DNA of 64,000 bases from Aeromicrobium stalagmiti (GTDB taxonomy: Bacteria; Actinomycetota; Actinomycetes; Propionibacteriales; Nocardioidaceae): positions 186,001 through 250,000 of the forward strand of contig NZ_JABSTZ010000002.1 in the NCBI RefSeq assembly GCF_013283745.1, written 5' to 3'. Below are positions 20,778 through 30,182 of the stretch, piece after piece; within the stretch, counting starts at the first letter, position 1, and each line of letters opens with the position of its first letter. Below the pieces are notes generated by a model. That model saw nothing but the letters and a program-made list of their open reading frames with translations. It was not told the origin of the DNA and ran no database searches. The position numbers and the translations under genes are program-made.

Positions 20778-22235
20778 ATGAGCGTCCCAGTCGATCCCCC
20801 CGAGCCCGTCTCCGACATCGATCCTGACGAGCTGGTGATCGCTCTGCGGGTGCTGGCCGCCGCCGAGCGCCTAGACGAGGAGGATCCCGACTACGTCGCG
20901 CTGCGACGCGCCTGCGGCACGTTCTACAAGAACGTCAAGAAGCACCGCCGCCTGGAGAAGCGGGCCCAGATCGCCGCTGCCGACCGCGCCGTCGTGGCGA
21001 GCACCGCGACGGGGTCGCCCACCCGGATCGACGACGAGACCGAGGGCATCCCGCTGGTCTCCAACGCCGAGGGCGCCACGGCAGGCACGCTGCTCGTCCC
21101 GCGGCCCTGCTACATCTGCAAGCAGAAGTACACCGTCGTCGACGCGTTCTACCACCAGCTCTGCCCCGACTGCGCGGCCCTCAACCGGTCCAGGCGCGAC
21201 GCCCGCACCGACCTGACGGGCAAGCGGGCGCTGCTCACCGGCGGGCGGGCCAAGATCGGCATGTACATCGCGCTGCGGCTGCTCCGCGACGGCGCCCACA
21301 CGACCATCACGACCCGGTTCCCCCACGACGCGGTGCGCCGGTTCACCGCGATGCACGACAGCGCCGACTGGATCCACCGGCTCCGCATCGTCGGCATCGA
21401 CCTGCGCGACCCGGCGCAGGTGGTGGGCCTGGCCGACTCCGTCGCCGCTGCCGGGCCGCTCGACATCCTGATCAACAACGCGGCCCAGACGGTTCGCCGC
21501 ACGCCGGGGGCCTACGCGCCGCTGGCCGAGGCCGAGTCGGCTCCGCTGCCCGAGGGGCCGCTGCCGGAGCTGCTGACGTTCGGCCACACGAGCGACGCCC
21601 ACCCGGCCGCGCTGGTCGGCTCGGTGTCGGCCCATCCCGTGCTCGCGGGCGACAGCCACACGGCCGAGGAGCTCACGTCCCTGGCGATGACGGCCGGCTC
21701 GGCCGACCTCAGTCGCATCGACGCCGGAGGGCTCGTGCCCGACACGGTCGACATCAACAGCTGGACCCAGCGCGTCCACGAGGTCGACGCCCTCGAGCTG
21801 CTCGAGGTGCAGCTCTGCAACACGACGGCGCCGTTCATCCTCGTCAGCAGGTTGCGTCCCTCGATGGCCGCAGCCGAGGCCCGTCGGACGTACGTCGTCA
21901 ACGTCTCGGCGATGGAGGGGCAGTTCGGCCGGCGCTACAAGGGCCCCGGGCACCCGCACACCAACATGGCGAAGGCAGCCCTCAACATGCTGACCCGCAC
22001 GAGCGCGGGGGAGATGCTGGCCGAGGACGGCATCCTGATGACCGCGGTCGACACCGGGTGGATCACCGACGAGCGGCCGCACCCGACCAAGGTCCGTCTG
22101 GCGGAGGAGGGGTTCAAGGCGCCCCTCGACCTGGTCGACGGGGCGGCACGCGTCTACGATCCGATCGTGCGCGGCGAGGCGGGGGAGGACGTCCACGGCG
22201 TGTTCCTGAAGGACTACGAGGCGTCGCCCTGGTGA
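20778..22235 (+). CDS. Zinc-ribbon plus atypical short-chain dehydrogenase
   Basis: A 485-residue protein with a charged N-terminal region, a CYICKQKY / LCPDC zinc ribbon (about residues 113-138) and then a short-chain dehydrogenase domain starting at GKRALLTGGRAKIG (nucleotide-binding glycine motif). NNAAQT matches the SDR NNAG motif. The catalytic serine (S377, NVSAMEG) and lysine (K399) are in place, but the tyrosine of YxxxK is Thr395 (TNMAK). An insertion of about 100 residues follows NNAAQT. The reaction is unknown and classical ketone/alcohol oxidoreduction is doubtful. It overlaps the next gene by 4 nt. Confidence 0.78.
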   Translation: MSVPVDPPEPVSDIDPDELVIALRVLAAAERLDEEDPDYVALRRACGTFYKNVKKHRRLEKRAQIAAADRAVVASTATGSPTRIDDETEGIPLVSNAEGATAGTLLVPRPCYICKQKYTVVDAFYHQLCPDCAALNRSRRDARTDLTGKRALLTGGRAKIGMYIALRLLRDGAHTTITTRFPHDAVRRFTAMHDSADWIHRLRIVGIDLRDPAQVVGLADSVAAAGPLDILINNAAQTVRRTPGAYAPLAEAESAPLPEGPLPELLTFGHTSDAHPAALVGSVSAHPVLAGDSHTAEELTSLAMTAGSADLSRIDAGGLVPDTVDINSWTQRVHEVDALELLEVQLCNTTAPFILVSRLRPSMAAAEARRTYVVNVSAMEGQFGRRYKGPGHPHTNMAKAALNMLTRTSAGEMLAEDGILMTAVDTGWITDERPHPTKVRLAEEGFKAPLDLVDGAARVYDPIVRGEAGEDVHGVFLKDYEASPW

Positions 22236-22855
22236 CCCGTTCGGCGCTGCTCCAGGACCAGTGGACGGCGCTGCGTGCCTGGATCGGGGAGTCCGGACTG
22301 CTCGACCACCGCGACGATCCCAGCGTCCTCGAGGCCTGGAACGTCCACGAGCTGGTGACGCACCTCGGGCGGTCGTTCCTGGCGCTGACCCTGCTCGGCC
22401 CGGAGCGCGGTGCCGAGCCGCAGCCGCTGGGCTCCTACCTCGGCGCCTACGCCGCGTCGGCGCAGGAGATCGCCGACGGCACCACCGAGCTGGCGCGGTC
22501 GCTCCGTGCCGACGTGCTCGGTGGCATCGACAACTGCGCCCGGCTCGGCTTCCGCAGCCTCGAGCGGCTGCGGGCCGACGTGGTGAGGGGGCCGCGCGGG
22601 CCGATCACGCTCGACGACTTCGTGCTGACCCGCCTGATCGAGCTGGTCGTGCACGGTGACGACCTGGCCCGTTCGGTGCCGCAGGTCGCACCCGCACCGC
22701 TGCTCGACGGCCCGGTCGAGGCGGTGTCCGCGGCACTCGCCGGTGTCTACGAGGCCGCGAACGGCACGACGCCGCAGGTGGGCGACCGGCTCGACTGGAT
22801 CCGCCGGGCGACCGGGCGCGTCGCGAGCGACGACGCGGCGCTGCCCCTGCTGTGA
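22232..22855 (+). CDS. Maleylpyruvate-isomerase / DinB-like family protein
   Basis: A 207-residue protein of the mycothiol-dependent maleylpyruvate isomerase (MDMPI/DinB-like) group, judged from LEAWNVHELVTHLGRSFLAL near residue 35 and LDDFVLTRLIELVVHGDDL near residue 128, which carry the spaced metal-binding histidines of the four-helix bundle. Family members are thiol-dependent transferases; this one's substrate is unknown. GTG 22232 overlaps the SDR stop, so the two genes are coupled. A terminator hairpin lies a few bases after the stop. Confidence 0.75.
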   Translation: MTRSALLQDQWTALRAWIGESGLLDHRDDPSVLEAWNVHELVTHLGRSFLALTLLGPERGAEPQPLGSYLGAYAASAQEIADGTTELARSLRADVLGGIDNCARLGFRSLERLRADVVRGPRGPITLDDFVLTRLIELVVHGDDLARSVPQVAPAPLLDGPVEAVSAALAGVYEAANGTTPQVGDRLDWIRRATGRVASDDAALPLL

Positions 22856-22861
22856 GACGCA

Positions 22862-22900
22862 CGACGGCCCGCGACGATCAGGGATCGTCACGGGCCGTCG
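22862..22900. terminator. Terminator hairpin between converging genes
   Basis: A long stem (22862-22878 with 22884-22900, one internal mismatch) with a 5-nt loop lies 6 nt after the stop at 22855 and just before the end of the convergent lipoprotein gene. It can serve both directions; no T-run is present. Confidence 0.7.
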
Positions 22901-22912
22901 CGGGGCAGGACG

Positions 22913-23212
22913 TCAGCCGGTGACGCACTTGCCGATCGCGGTGGTCATGTCGGCCTGGACCTTCTTGTCCTCGTCGCTGGGCTTGTAGTCAGCGTCGCCC
23001 TCGGCGAGCGCGTTGAGGGCCTCGTCCGACAGCTTGGAGTCGAGGATCGCGGCAGCAGCGCAGTCGGCCTGCTTCTTGGTGATGGCACCGTTCGACGACT
23101 TCTCGAGCTGGTCGGCGAGCTCGCCCTTGCTGGGACGGTCGCTGCCGCCGCCACAGGCGGACGTGAGTGCCAGAGCAGCAACGACGACGGCCGTGCTGAG
23201 AGTCTTCTTCAT
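22913..23212 (-). CDS. Small lipoprotein, 99 aa
   Basis: Starts MKKTLSTAVVVAALALTSAC, a lipoprotein signal peptide with lipobox TSAC, followed by GGGSDRPSKGEL. The mature domain has two cysteines (KKQADCAAAA and GKCVTG) and the motif DADYKPSDEDKK. It lacks the long Ser/Pro linker of its paralogue at 20261-20665. GAACC upstream of the ATG is a weak ribosome site. Function unknown; probably a surface-anchored helical domain. Confidence 0.75.
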   Translation of the reverse strand: MKKTLSTAVVVAALALTSACGGGSDRPSKGELADQLEKSSNGAITKKQADCAAAAILDSKLSDEALNALAEGDADYKPSDEDKKVQADMTTAIGKCVTG

Positions 23213-23402
23213 GGGTTCCCCTAGTTCTGGCCCGCGTCATGAGTGGCGGGCGGACGCAGACATCGTGTCAGTTGGTCACCGGTCTTGTCAGATCCGGTGG
23301 GCTGGAACGACGCGGAGTCGTTCTCGCCGCGTCCACATGGTGGTACGCGTTGTCTCACGACTTGACCATCCTCGGTCCGGCGACGAGACTTGTCAGGTGC
23401 AC

Positions 23403-23429
23403 ATGAACCTTCTCGTAGTACGTCACTGA
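23403..23429 (+). CDS. ilvB operon leader peptide MNLLVVRH
   Basis: An eight-codon ORF containing two consecutive Leu and two consecutive Val codons, 134 nt before ilvB and followed by a terminator-like hairpin. This matches transcription attenuation by charged tRNA(Leu)/tRNA(Val), as described for the ilvBNC operon of Corynebacterium glutamicum. CTT and GTA are among the rarer Leu and Val codons in this GC-rich window, which would strengthen stalling. No Shine-Dalgarno sequence is obvious (CAGGTGCAC precedes the ATG). Confidence 0.75.
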   Translation: MNLLVVRH

Positions 23430-23468
23430 CGCGCTGGCCCACCACGCCACGCGTCTCCCTCGATTGCA

Positions 23469-23502
23469 CCCAGCGAACGGTCTGGGGCCGGGGGATTTTT
23501 TT
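23469..23502 (+). terminator. Attenuator terminator upstream of ilvB
   Basis: A CCCAG/CTGGG stem (23469-23473 with 23482-23486) and a G-rich spacer are followed by seven T residues (23496-23502). It lies about 40 nt after the leader-peptide stop and 60 nt before ilvB, in the position expected of an attenuator. The competing antiterminator pairing was not worked out. Confidence 0.6.
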
Positions 23503-23563
23503 ATGCGAACAGGCCGGATGGCGACCGGCATACGATGGAACGAACAGTTAGGTAGCAGAACTC

Positions 23564-25341
23564 ATGACCGAGCAGATCGCTGAGCAGCTGACCGGGGCCC
23601 AGAGCCTCGTGCGCGCGCTGGAGCACGCCGGGGTGGACACGATCTTCGGCATCCCGGGCGGCGCGATCCTTCCCGCGTACGACCCGCTCTTCGACTCCGA
23701 GCAGATCCGCCACATCCTGGTGCGCCACGAGCAGGGCGCCGGGCACGCCGCGCAGGGCTATGCGATGGTCACCGGCCGCGTCGGTGTCTGCATGGCGACC
23801 TCGGGACCCGGCGCGACCAACCTGGTCACCGCGATCGCCGACGCGTTCATGGACTCCGTGCCGATCGTCGCCATCACCGGACAGGTCGCGACGCACCTGA
23901 TCGGCACCGACGGCTTCCAGGAGGCCGACATCCGCGGCATCACGATGCCGATCACCAAGCACAGCTATCTCGTGACCGACGCGGCCGACATCCCGCGCGT
24001 CATCGCCGAGGCGTTCCACATCGCCGGCACCGGTCGTCCCGGCCCGGTCCTGGTCGACATCGCCAAGGACGCGCTGCAGGCCTCGACCTCGTTCCACTGG
24101 CCGACCGAGCTGGCCCTGCCGGGCTACCGGCCGACGACCCGACCGCACGGCAAGCAGGTCCGTGAGGCCGCACGCCTGATGGCGGCCGCCGAGCGTCCCG
24201 TCCTCTACGTCGGTGGCGGTGTCATCAAGGCCAACGCGTCGGCCGAGCTCAAGATGCTCGCCGAGCTGACGCAGATCCCCGTCGTCACGACGCTCATGGC
24301 GCGCGGTGCGTTCCCCGACTCGCACGAGCTGCACCTGGGCATGCCGGGCATGCACGGCACCGTCGCGGCCGTGGCGGCGCTGCAGCGCAGCGACCTGCTG
24401 ATCTCGCTGGGCGCGCGGTTCGACGACCGGGTGACGGGCCAGCTGGCGTCGTTCGCCCCGCTGGCCAAGATCATCCACGCCGACATCGACCCGGCCGAGA
24501 TCTCCAAGAACCGCACGGCCGACGTCCCGATCGTGGGCGACTGCCGCGAGGTCATCGCCGATCTCATCACGATGCTGCAGAAGCAGGCCGCCGACGACGG
24601 CGTCCAGGGCGACTACTCCGCCTGGAAGTCCCAGATGCTGGGCGTCAAGGCCAAGTTCCCCGTCGGCTACGACAAGCCCGAGACGGGCCTGGCGCCGCAG
24701 ACCGTGATCGAGCGCCTCAGCGCCATCGCCGGCCCCGAGGCGACGTACGTCGCCGGCGTCGGGCAGCACCAGATGTGGGCGGCCCACTACGTCGACTACG
24801 AGCGTCCGCGGCAGTGGCTCAACTCCGGCGGCGCCGGCACGATGGGCTACTCCGTGCCGGCCGCGATGGGCGCCCAGGTGGGCCTGCCGGGCTCGGTCGT
24901 CTGGGCCATCGACGGCGACGGCTGCTTCCAGATGACCAACCAGGAGCTCGCGACGTGCGCGCTCGAGGGCATCCCGATCAAGGTCGCCGTCATCAACAAC
25001 TCCTCGCTCGGCATGGTCCGCCAGTGGCAGACGCTGCTCTACGAGAGCCGCTACTCCAACACCGACCTCAACACGGGCCCGGAGTCGATCGGCGCTCGTC
25101 GCATCCCTGACTTCGTCAAGCTCGCGGACGCCTACGGATGCGTCGGCCTGCGCTGCGACAACGAGGCCGACCTCGACGCGACGATCGAGAAGGCCATGGC
25201 GATCACCGACCGCCCCGTCGTCATCGACTTCGTGGTCGAGCGCGACGCGATGGTGTGGCCGATGGTCCACGGTGGCGCCAGCAACGACGACATCCAGATC
25301 GCGCGAGACCTCGCGCCTGAGTGGGACGACGAGGACCTCTG

Positions 25342-25342
<1 letters not shown>
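23564..25342 (+). CDS. ilvB: Acetolactate synthase large subunit IlvB
   Basis: A thiamine-diphosphate enzyme that condenses pyruvate with pyruvate or 2-ketobutyrate in branched-chain amino acid synthesis. At 592 residues the length is typical. The Pyr domain has the catalytic glutamate in [15 protein letters not shown], and the central FAD-binding domain is present. The ThDP motif runs from GDGCFQMT to [14 protein letters not shown]. The gene is preceded by a leader peptide and attenuator and overlaps ilvN by one base (TGATG). Confidence 0.98.
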
Positions 25343-26941
<1,599 letters not shown>

Positions 26942-26956
26942 TCACCCGTTCGTCGA

Positions 26957-26987
26957 GAGGCCCCGTCCGCACGCCGGACGGGGCCTC
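26957..26987 (+). terminator. Terminator of ilvBNC
   Basis: A perfect 13-bp GC-rich stem (26957-26969 with 26975-26987) with a 5-nt loop, followed by TTG. The -10 box of the thi operon (TATGTT, 26991-26996) begins just after it. Confidence 0.8.
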
Positions 26988-27007
26988 TTGTATGTTCGAG
27001 CCACACA

Positions 27008-27084
27008 AGGCCGGGGTGCCCCTACCGAGGGGCTGAGATGAGACCCGCCGAACCTGATCCGGTTAGCACCGGCGCTAGGGAGCC
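27008..27084 (+). promoter_or_regulatory. TPP riboswitch (THI element) upstream of thiM
   Basis: All conserved segments of the thiamine-pyrophosphate aptamer are present in order: GGGGTGCC, GGGGCTGAGATGAGACCC, GAACCTGATCCGG, TTAGCACCGGCG and TAGGGAGCC. The element ends 4 nt before the thiM ATG, with no room for a terminator. Control is therefore probably at translation initiation, TPP binding hiding the ribosome site in the GGGA of the 3' strand. A -10 box TATGTT lies just upstream. Confidence 0.95.
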
Positions 27085-27088
27085 TGGG

Positions 27089-27892
27089 ATGAACAGTCCT
27101 GTCACCACGTCCGTCGTCGACGTCGCAGCACGCGTGCGGGAGCGGTCGCCGCTCGTGCAGTACGTCACCAACTTCGTGTCGATGGACGTCGCCGCCAACG
27201 TCCTCAACGCGGTCGGCGCCTCGCCCGCGATGGTGCACGACGCCCGCGAGTCGGGGGAGTTCGCCCGCATCGCCTCGGCCGTCGGCATCAACATCGGCAC
27301 GCCGTCCCCGTCGTGGGTCGAGGGCATGACGGCGGCCGCCTCGGCCGCCCGGGAGGTGGGCACGCCGTGGGTGCTCGACCCGGTCGCCGTCGGGGCGACG
27401 GCCTATCGTCGCGAGATCGTGAGCGACCTGCTGGCGTACGCGCCGACGGTCGTCCGGGGCAACGCGAGCGAGATCCTGGCGATCGCCGACGAGCGGGTGG
27501 GCGGTCGCGGGGTCGACAGCCAGGCGGCCGCGCTCGACGCCGTCGACGCTGCGCGGGCGCTGGCCGGCAGCCTGTCGACCGTGGTGGTCGTGACAGGGGC
27601 CGAGGACGTCGTCACCGACGGTGAGCGGCTGGCCGTGGTGCACGGCGGGCACACGTTGATGCCGCTGGTCACGGCGCTCGGCTGCTCCGCGACGGCACTC
27701 GTCGCCGCGTGCTGCGCCGTCGCTGACGACCCGTTCGACGCATCGGTGGGGGCGATGGCGATGCTCGCCGCGGCGGGGGCACGCGCCGGTGACGGAGCGG
27801 CCGGCCCGGGCAGCTTCCGGGTGCGGCTGCTCGACGAGCTCGCGGCGCTCGACGCCGACCGGCTCTCGACCGTCCGCGTCGACCGGTCATGA
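27089..27892 (+). CDS. thiM: Hydroxyethylthiazole kinase ThiM
   Basis: Phosphorylates 4-methyl-5-(2-hydroxyethyl)thiazole, a salvage step of thiamine synthesis. 267 residues; VQYVTNFVSMDVAANVLNAVGASPAM is divided into the usual substrate-contacting segments, and DPVAVGAT and VVVTGAEDVVTDG are typical, with the catalytic Cys in LGCSATALVAA. The ATG at 27089 is used because upstream in-frame codons lie inside the riboswitch. First gene of thiM-thiE-thiD-tenA. Confidence 0.95.
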   Translation: MNSPVTTSVVDVAARVRERSPLVQYVTNFVSMDVAANVLNAVGASPAMVHDARESGEFARIASAVGINIGTPSPSWVEGMTAAASAAREVGTPWVLDPVAVGATAYRREIVSDLLAYAPTVVRGNASEILAIADERVGGRGVDSQAAALDAVDAARALAGSLSTVVVVTGAEDVVTDGERLAVVHGGHTLMPLVTALGCSATALVAACCAVADDPFDASVGAMAMLAAAGARAGDGAAGPGSFRVRLLDELAALDADRLSTVRVDRS

Positions 27893-28530
27893 CCGTCGAC
27901 CTGAGGGTCTACCTCGTGACCGACCCTGCCTACGACGACCTCGAGGGCGTCGCCGCCGCAGCCGTCGCCGGGGGAGCGACGTGCGTGCAGGTGCGGGACA
28001 AGGCGGGCACGCCGCAGGCCCGAGCCGCGGTGATCGGGCGCCTGCGGTCGGTGCTGCCTGCTGCCGCCGCCGTGCTCGCCAACGACGACGTCGAGGCCGC
28101 CCGTCTGGGCGACGGCCTGCACGTCGGTGTCTCCGACACCCCGCCGAGCGCGGCGCGGGCAGCGCTCGGGCCCGGCGCCATGATCGGCTGGTCAATCAAC
28201 GACCTGGCCCAGCTCGACGACGCGGTCGAGCTCGCCGCGTGCGACTACGTCGCGGCCAGCCCGGTGTGGGCGACGCCGACCAAGACCGACACGTCCGCGC
28301 CGTTCGGGCTCGACGGCGTCCGTGCGATCGCTGCCGGCCTGGCGGGACGGCTGCCGCTCGTCGCGATCGGTGGCATCCACGCCGGCAACGCCGAGGACGT
28401 CGTGGCGGCCGGCGCCGACGGCATCGCGGTCGTCAGTGCGATCTGCGGCGCGGCCGATCCGGCGGCCGCGGCGCGGGAGCTGCGGGCCTGCGTCGACGCG
28501 GGGCTGCGCCGCCGAGGGGTGCACGCATGA
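27889..28530 (+). CDS. thiE: Thiamine-phosphate synthase ThiE
   Basis: Joins hydroxymethylpyrimidine diphosphate to thiazole phosphate, giving thiamine phosphate. 213 residues of TIM-barrel type, with CVQVRDKAGTPQ, VLANDDVEAA, GLHVGVSDTPP and the phosphate-binding AIGGIHAGNAEDVVAAGADG. It overlaps thiM by 4 nt and thiD by 4 nt. The Lys-Gly position common in ThiE (QLREK) reads QVRDK, which is a normal variant. Confidence 0.95.
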   Translation: MTVDLRVYLVTDPAYDDLEGVAAAAVAGGATCVQVRDKAGTPQARAAVIGRLRSVLPAAAAVLANDDVEAARLGDGLHVGVSDTPPSAARAALGPGAMIGWSINDLAQLDDAVELAACDYVAASPVWATPTKTDTSAPFGLDGVRAIAAGLAGRLPLVAIGGIHAGNAEDVVAAGADGIAVVSAICGAADPAAAARELRACVDAGLRRRGVHA

Positions 28531-29324
28531 GCCGGACACCCGTGATGCTGACCATCGCGGGGTCCGACCCGTCGGGTGGGGCCGGCATCCAGGCCGACCT
28601 CAAGACCGCGAGTGCGCTGGGCGTCTACGGCGCGACCGTCATCACCGCGCTCACGGTGCAGAACACGCTCGGGGTGACCGGCATCCACCCGGTGCCGATC
28701 GAGTTCATCACGCAGCAGCACTTGTCGGTGGTCGAGGACCTCGACGTCCGGGCGGTCAAGATCGGGATGCTCGGCAGCGCCGAGGTCGTCGCGGCGGTCG
28801 CGGACGTGCTGCGGAGCCACCCGGTGCCGTTCGTCGTGCTCGACCCCGTCATGGTGGCCACGTCGGGCGACCGGCTGGTGCCGGAGGACGCGGTCGCGGC
28901 GATCAGGGAGCTGTTGCTCCCGCTGGCGACGGTCGTGACGCCCAACGTCCCCGAGGCCGAGGTGCTGTCGGGCCTCGGCATCGAGTCCGAGGACGATCTC
29001 GAGCCCGTCGGCCGCGCCCTCCTGGCGCTGGGATCCCGTCACGTGCTCGTCAAGGGAGGGCACCTGGCGGGGGATCGAAGTGTCGACGTGCTGGTCTCGG
29101 CGGACGGCGTGCAGCACCTGGCGGCGCCGCGCGTGGCCACGTCCCACACGCACGGGACGGGGTGCACGTTGTCGTCGGCGATCGCGGCCTACCTGGTGCG
29201 GGGCGAGCAGGTGCCGGTCGCGGTCGAGGCGGCCAAGGCCTACCTGACCCGCGCGCTCGTCGCGGGTGCGTCGCTCGAGGTGGGGCGTGGCAACGGCCCC
29301 GTCGACCACCGGGTGGCGGGATGA
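28527..29324 (+). CDS. thiD: Hydroxymethylpyrimidine (phosphate) kinase ThiD
   Basis: Phosphorylates HMP and HMP-phosphate, supplying the substrate of ThiE. A ribokinase-fold protein of 265 residues. AGSDPSGGAGIQADLKT is the N-terminal substrate motif, and DPVMVATSGDRL and THTHGTGCTLSSAIAA complete the anion-hole and catalytic aspartate region (the Cys follows GTG). The ATG overlaps the thiE stop, and the stop overlaps tenA. Confidence 0.96.
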   Translation: MSRTPVMLTIAGSDPSGGAGIQADLKTASALGVYGATVITALTVQNTLGVTGIHPVPIEFITQQHLSVVEDLDVRAVKIGMLGSAEVVAAVADVLRSHPVPFVVLDPVMVATSGDRLVPEDAVAAIRELLLPLATVVTPNVPEAEVLSGLGIESEDDLEPVGRALLALGSRHVLVKGGHLAGDRSVDVLVSADGVQHLAAPRVATSHTHGTGCTLSSAIAAYLVRGEQVPVAVEAAKAYLTRALVAGASLEVGRGNGPVDHRVAG

Positions 29325-29980
29325 CGGCGTCGCAGCGGTGCTGGGACGCCGTCGACGACTGGTTCGACGCGATCTGCCGGCACCCGTTCGTCCTCGGGCT
29401 CACCGACGGGAGCCTGCCGGAGGAGGTGTTCGTCCGCTATCTCGTCGACGACGCCCACTACCTCGATCGCTACGCCCGCGTGCTGGCCCAGCTGGCGGCC
29501 CGAGCACCCGATCCGACGGGCATCGAGCTGCTGGCGGGATCGGCCGTCGGGGCGATCGCCGCGGAGCGTGAGCTCCACCGCTCGTACCTCGTCCCTCGCG
29601 GGCTCGACCCGGACTCGGGGGCATCGCCCGAGGCGTCGCCGACGTGCGCGGCCTACACCGGGTTCCTGGAGTCGACCGCGGCCACGGCGCCGTTCGAGGT
29701 GGCCCTGGCAGCGGTGCTGCCGTGCTTTCGTGTCTATGCCGAGGTCGGGCGTCACGTCCTCGCGAGCCGTTCGCCGGGCGAGCACCCGTATGCGGCGTGG
29801 ATCGACACCTACGCCGCGCCCGCGTTCGACGAGGCGGTGCGCCGGGCCGAGGCCTACCTCGACGCCGTGGCGACCGACGTCCCGGCGGTGATCGACGTCT
29901 ATCGGCGGTCGACCCGCTTCGAGTGGATGTTCTGGGACGCGGCCTGGCGCGACGAGACCTGGCCCACCCCCCCCCGCTGA
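29321..29980 (+). CDS. tenA: TenA family thiaminase II-like protein
   Basis: TenA enzymes hydrolyse degraded pyrimidines (aminopyrimidine salvage) back to HMP. 219 residues, all-helical. FVRYLVDDAHYLDRYARVLA near residue 31 and the LPCFRVYAEVG segment with the putative active-site cysteine near residue 131 are visible, as is the C-terminal FEWMFWDAAWRDETW. Last gene of the thi operon, coupled by ATGA. Its final codons and stop run into the first unit of a 22-bp repeat array, so the C-terminal PTPPR may have been altered by the array. Confidence 0.88.
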   Translation: MTASQRCWDAVDDWFDAICRHPFVLGLTDGSLPEEVFVRYLVDDAHYLDRYARVLAQLAARAPDPTGIELLAGSAVGAIAAERELHRSYLVPRGLDPDSGASPEASPTCAAYTGFLESTAATAPFEVALAAVLPCFRVYAEVGRHVLASRSPGEHPYAAWIDTYAAPAFDEAVRRAEAYLDAVATDVPAVIDVYRRSTRFEWMFWDAAWRDETWPTPPR

Positions 29981-30089
29981 CGAGACCCTTTCCGCCCCTT
30001 GGCGAGACCTTTACCGCCCCTGATCAGGGCGGCAACGGTCTCCTCGAGGGGCGGGAACGCTCTCCTCGGGGGGCGGGAACGCTCTCGTC
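29979..30089. repeat. Inverted array of a 22-bp repeat at the left border of the Nit1C cluster
   Basis: Five 22-bp units with consensus GACGAGASCGTTCCSG followed by C-rich bases. Two are on the plus strand (29979-30000, 30001-30022) and three on the minus strand (30024-30045, 30046-30067, 30068-30089). The two halves meet at the palindrome CCTGATCAGG, so the array can fold into a long hairpin. The first unit includes the tenA stop codon. The same unit is found at 39987-40118. Confidence 0.9.
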
Positions 30090-30122
30090 GGCGGAGGGGG
30101 CGTAACACGGGGACACGGACAC

Positions 30123-30160
30123 GTCACGGCTCTTTGTTCCGACCGTGACCAACCCGAAAC
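30123..30160 (+). promoter_or_regulatory. GlnR-type nitrogen-control box upstream of the Nit1C cluster
   Basis: GTCAC-N6-TTGTT-N6-GTGAC-N6-GAAAC has exactly the spacing of the actinobacterial GlnR operator (gTnAC-n6-GaAAC repeated at 22 bp). The second pair is a perfect match and the first b-site (TTGTT) is poor. The box is centred about 41 bp before the ATG at 30183, and no ribosome site separates them, so an activated, leaderless transcript is plausible. The match is from reading, not from a scored matrix. Confidence 0.6.
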
Positions 30161-30182
30161 ATCCGGGGCGCTCACTGGATGC

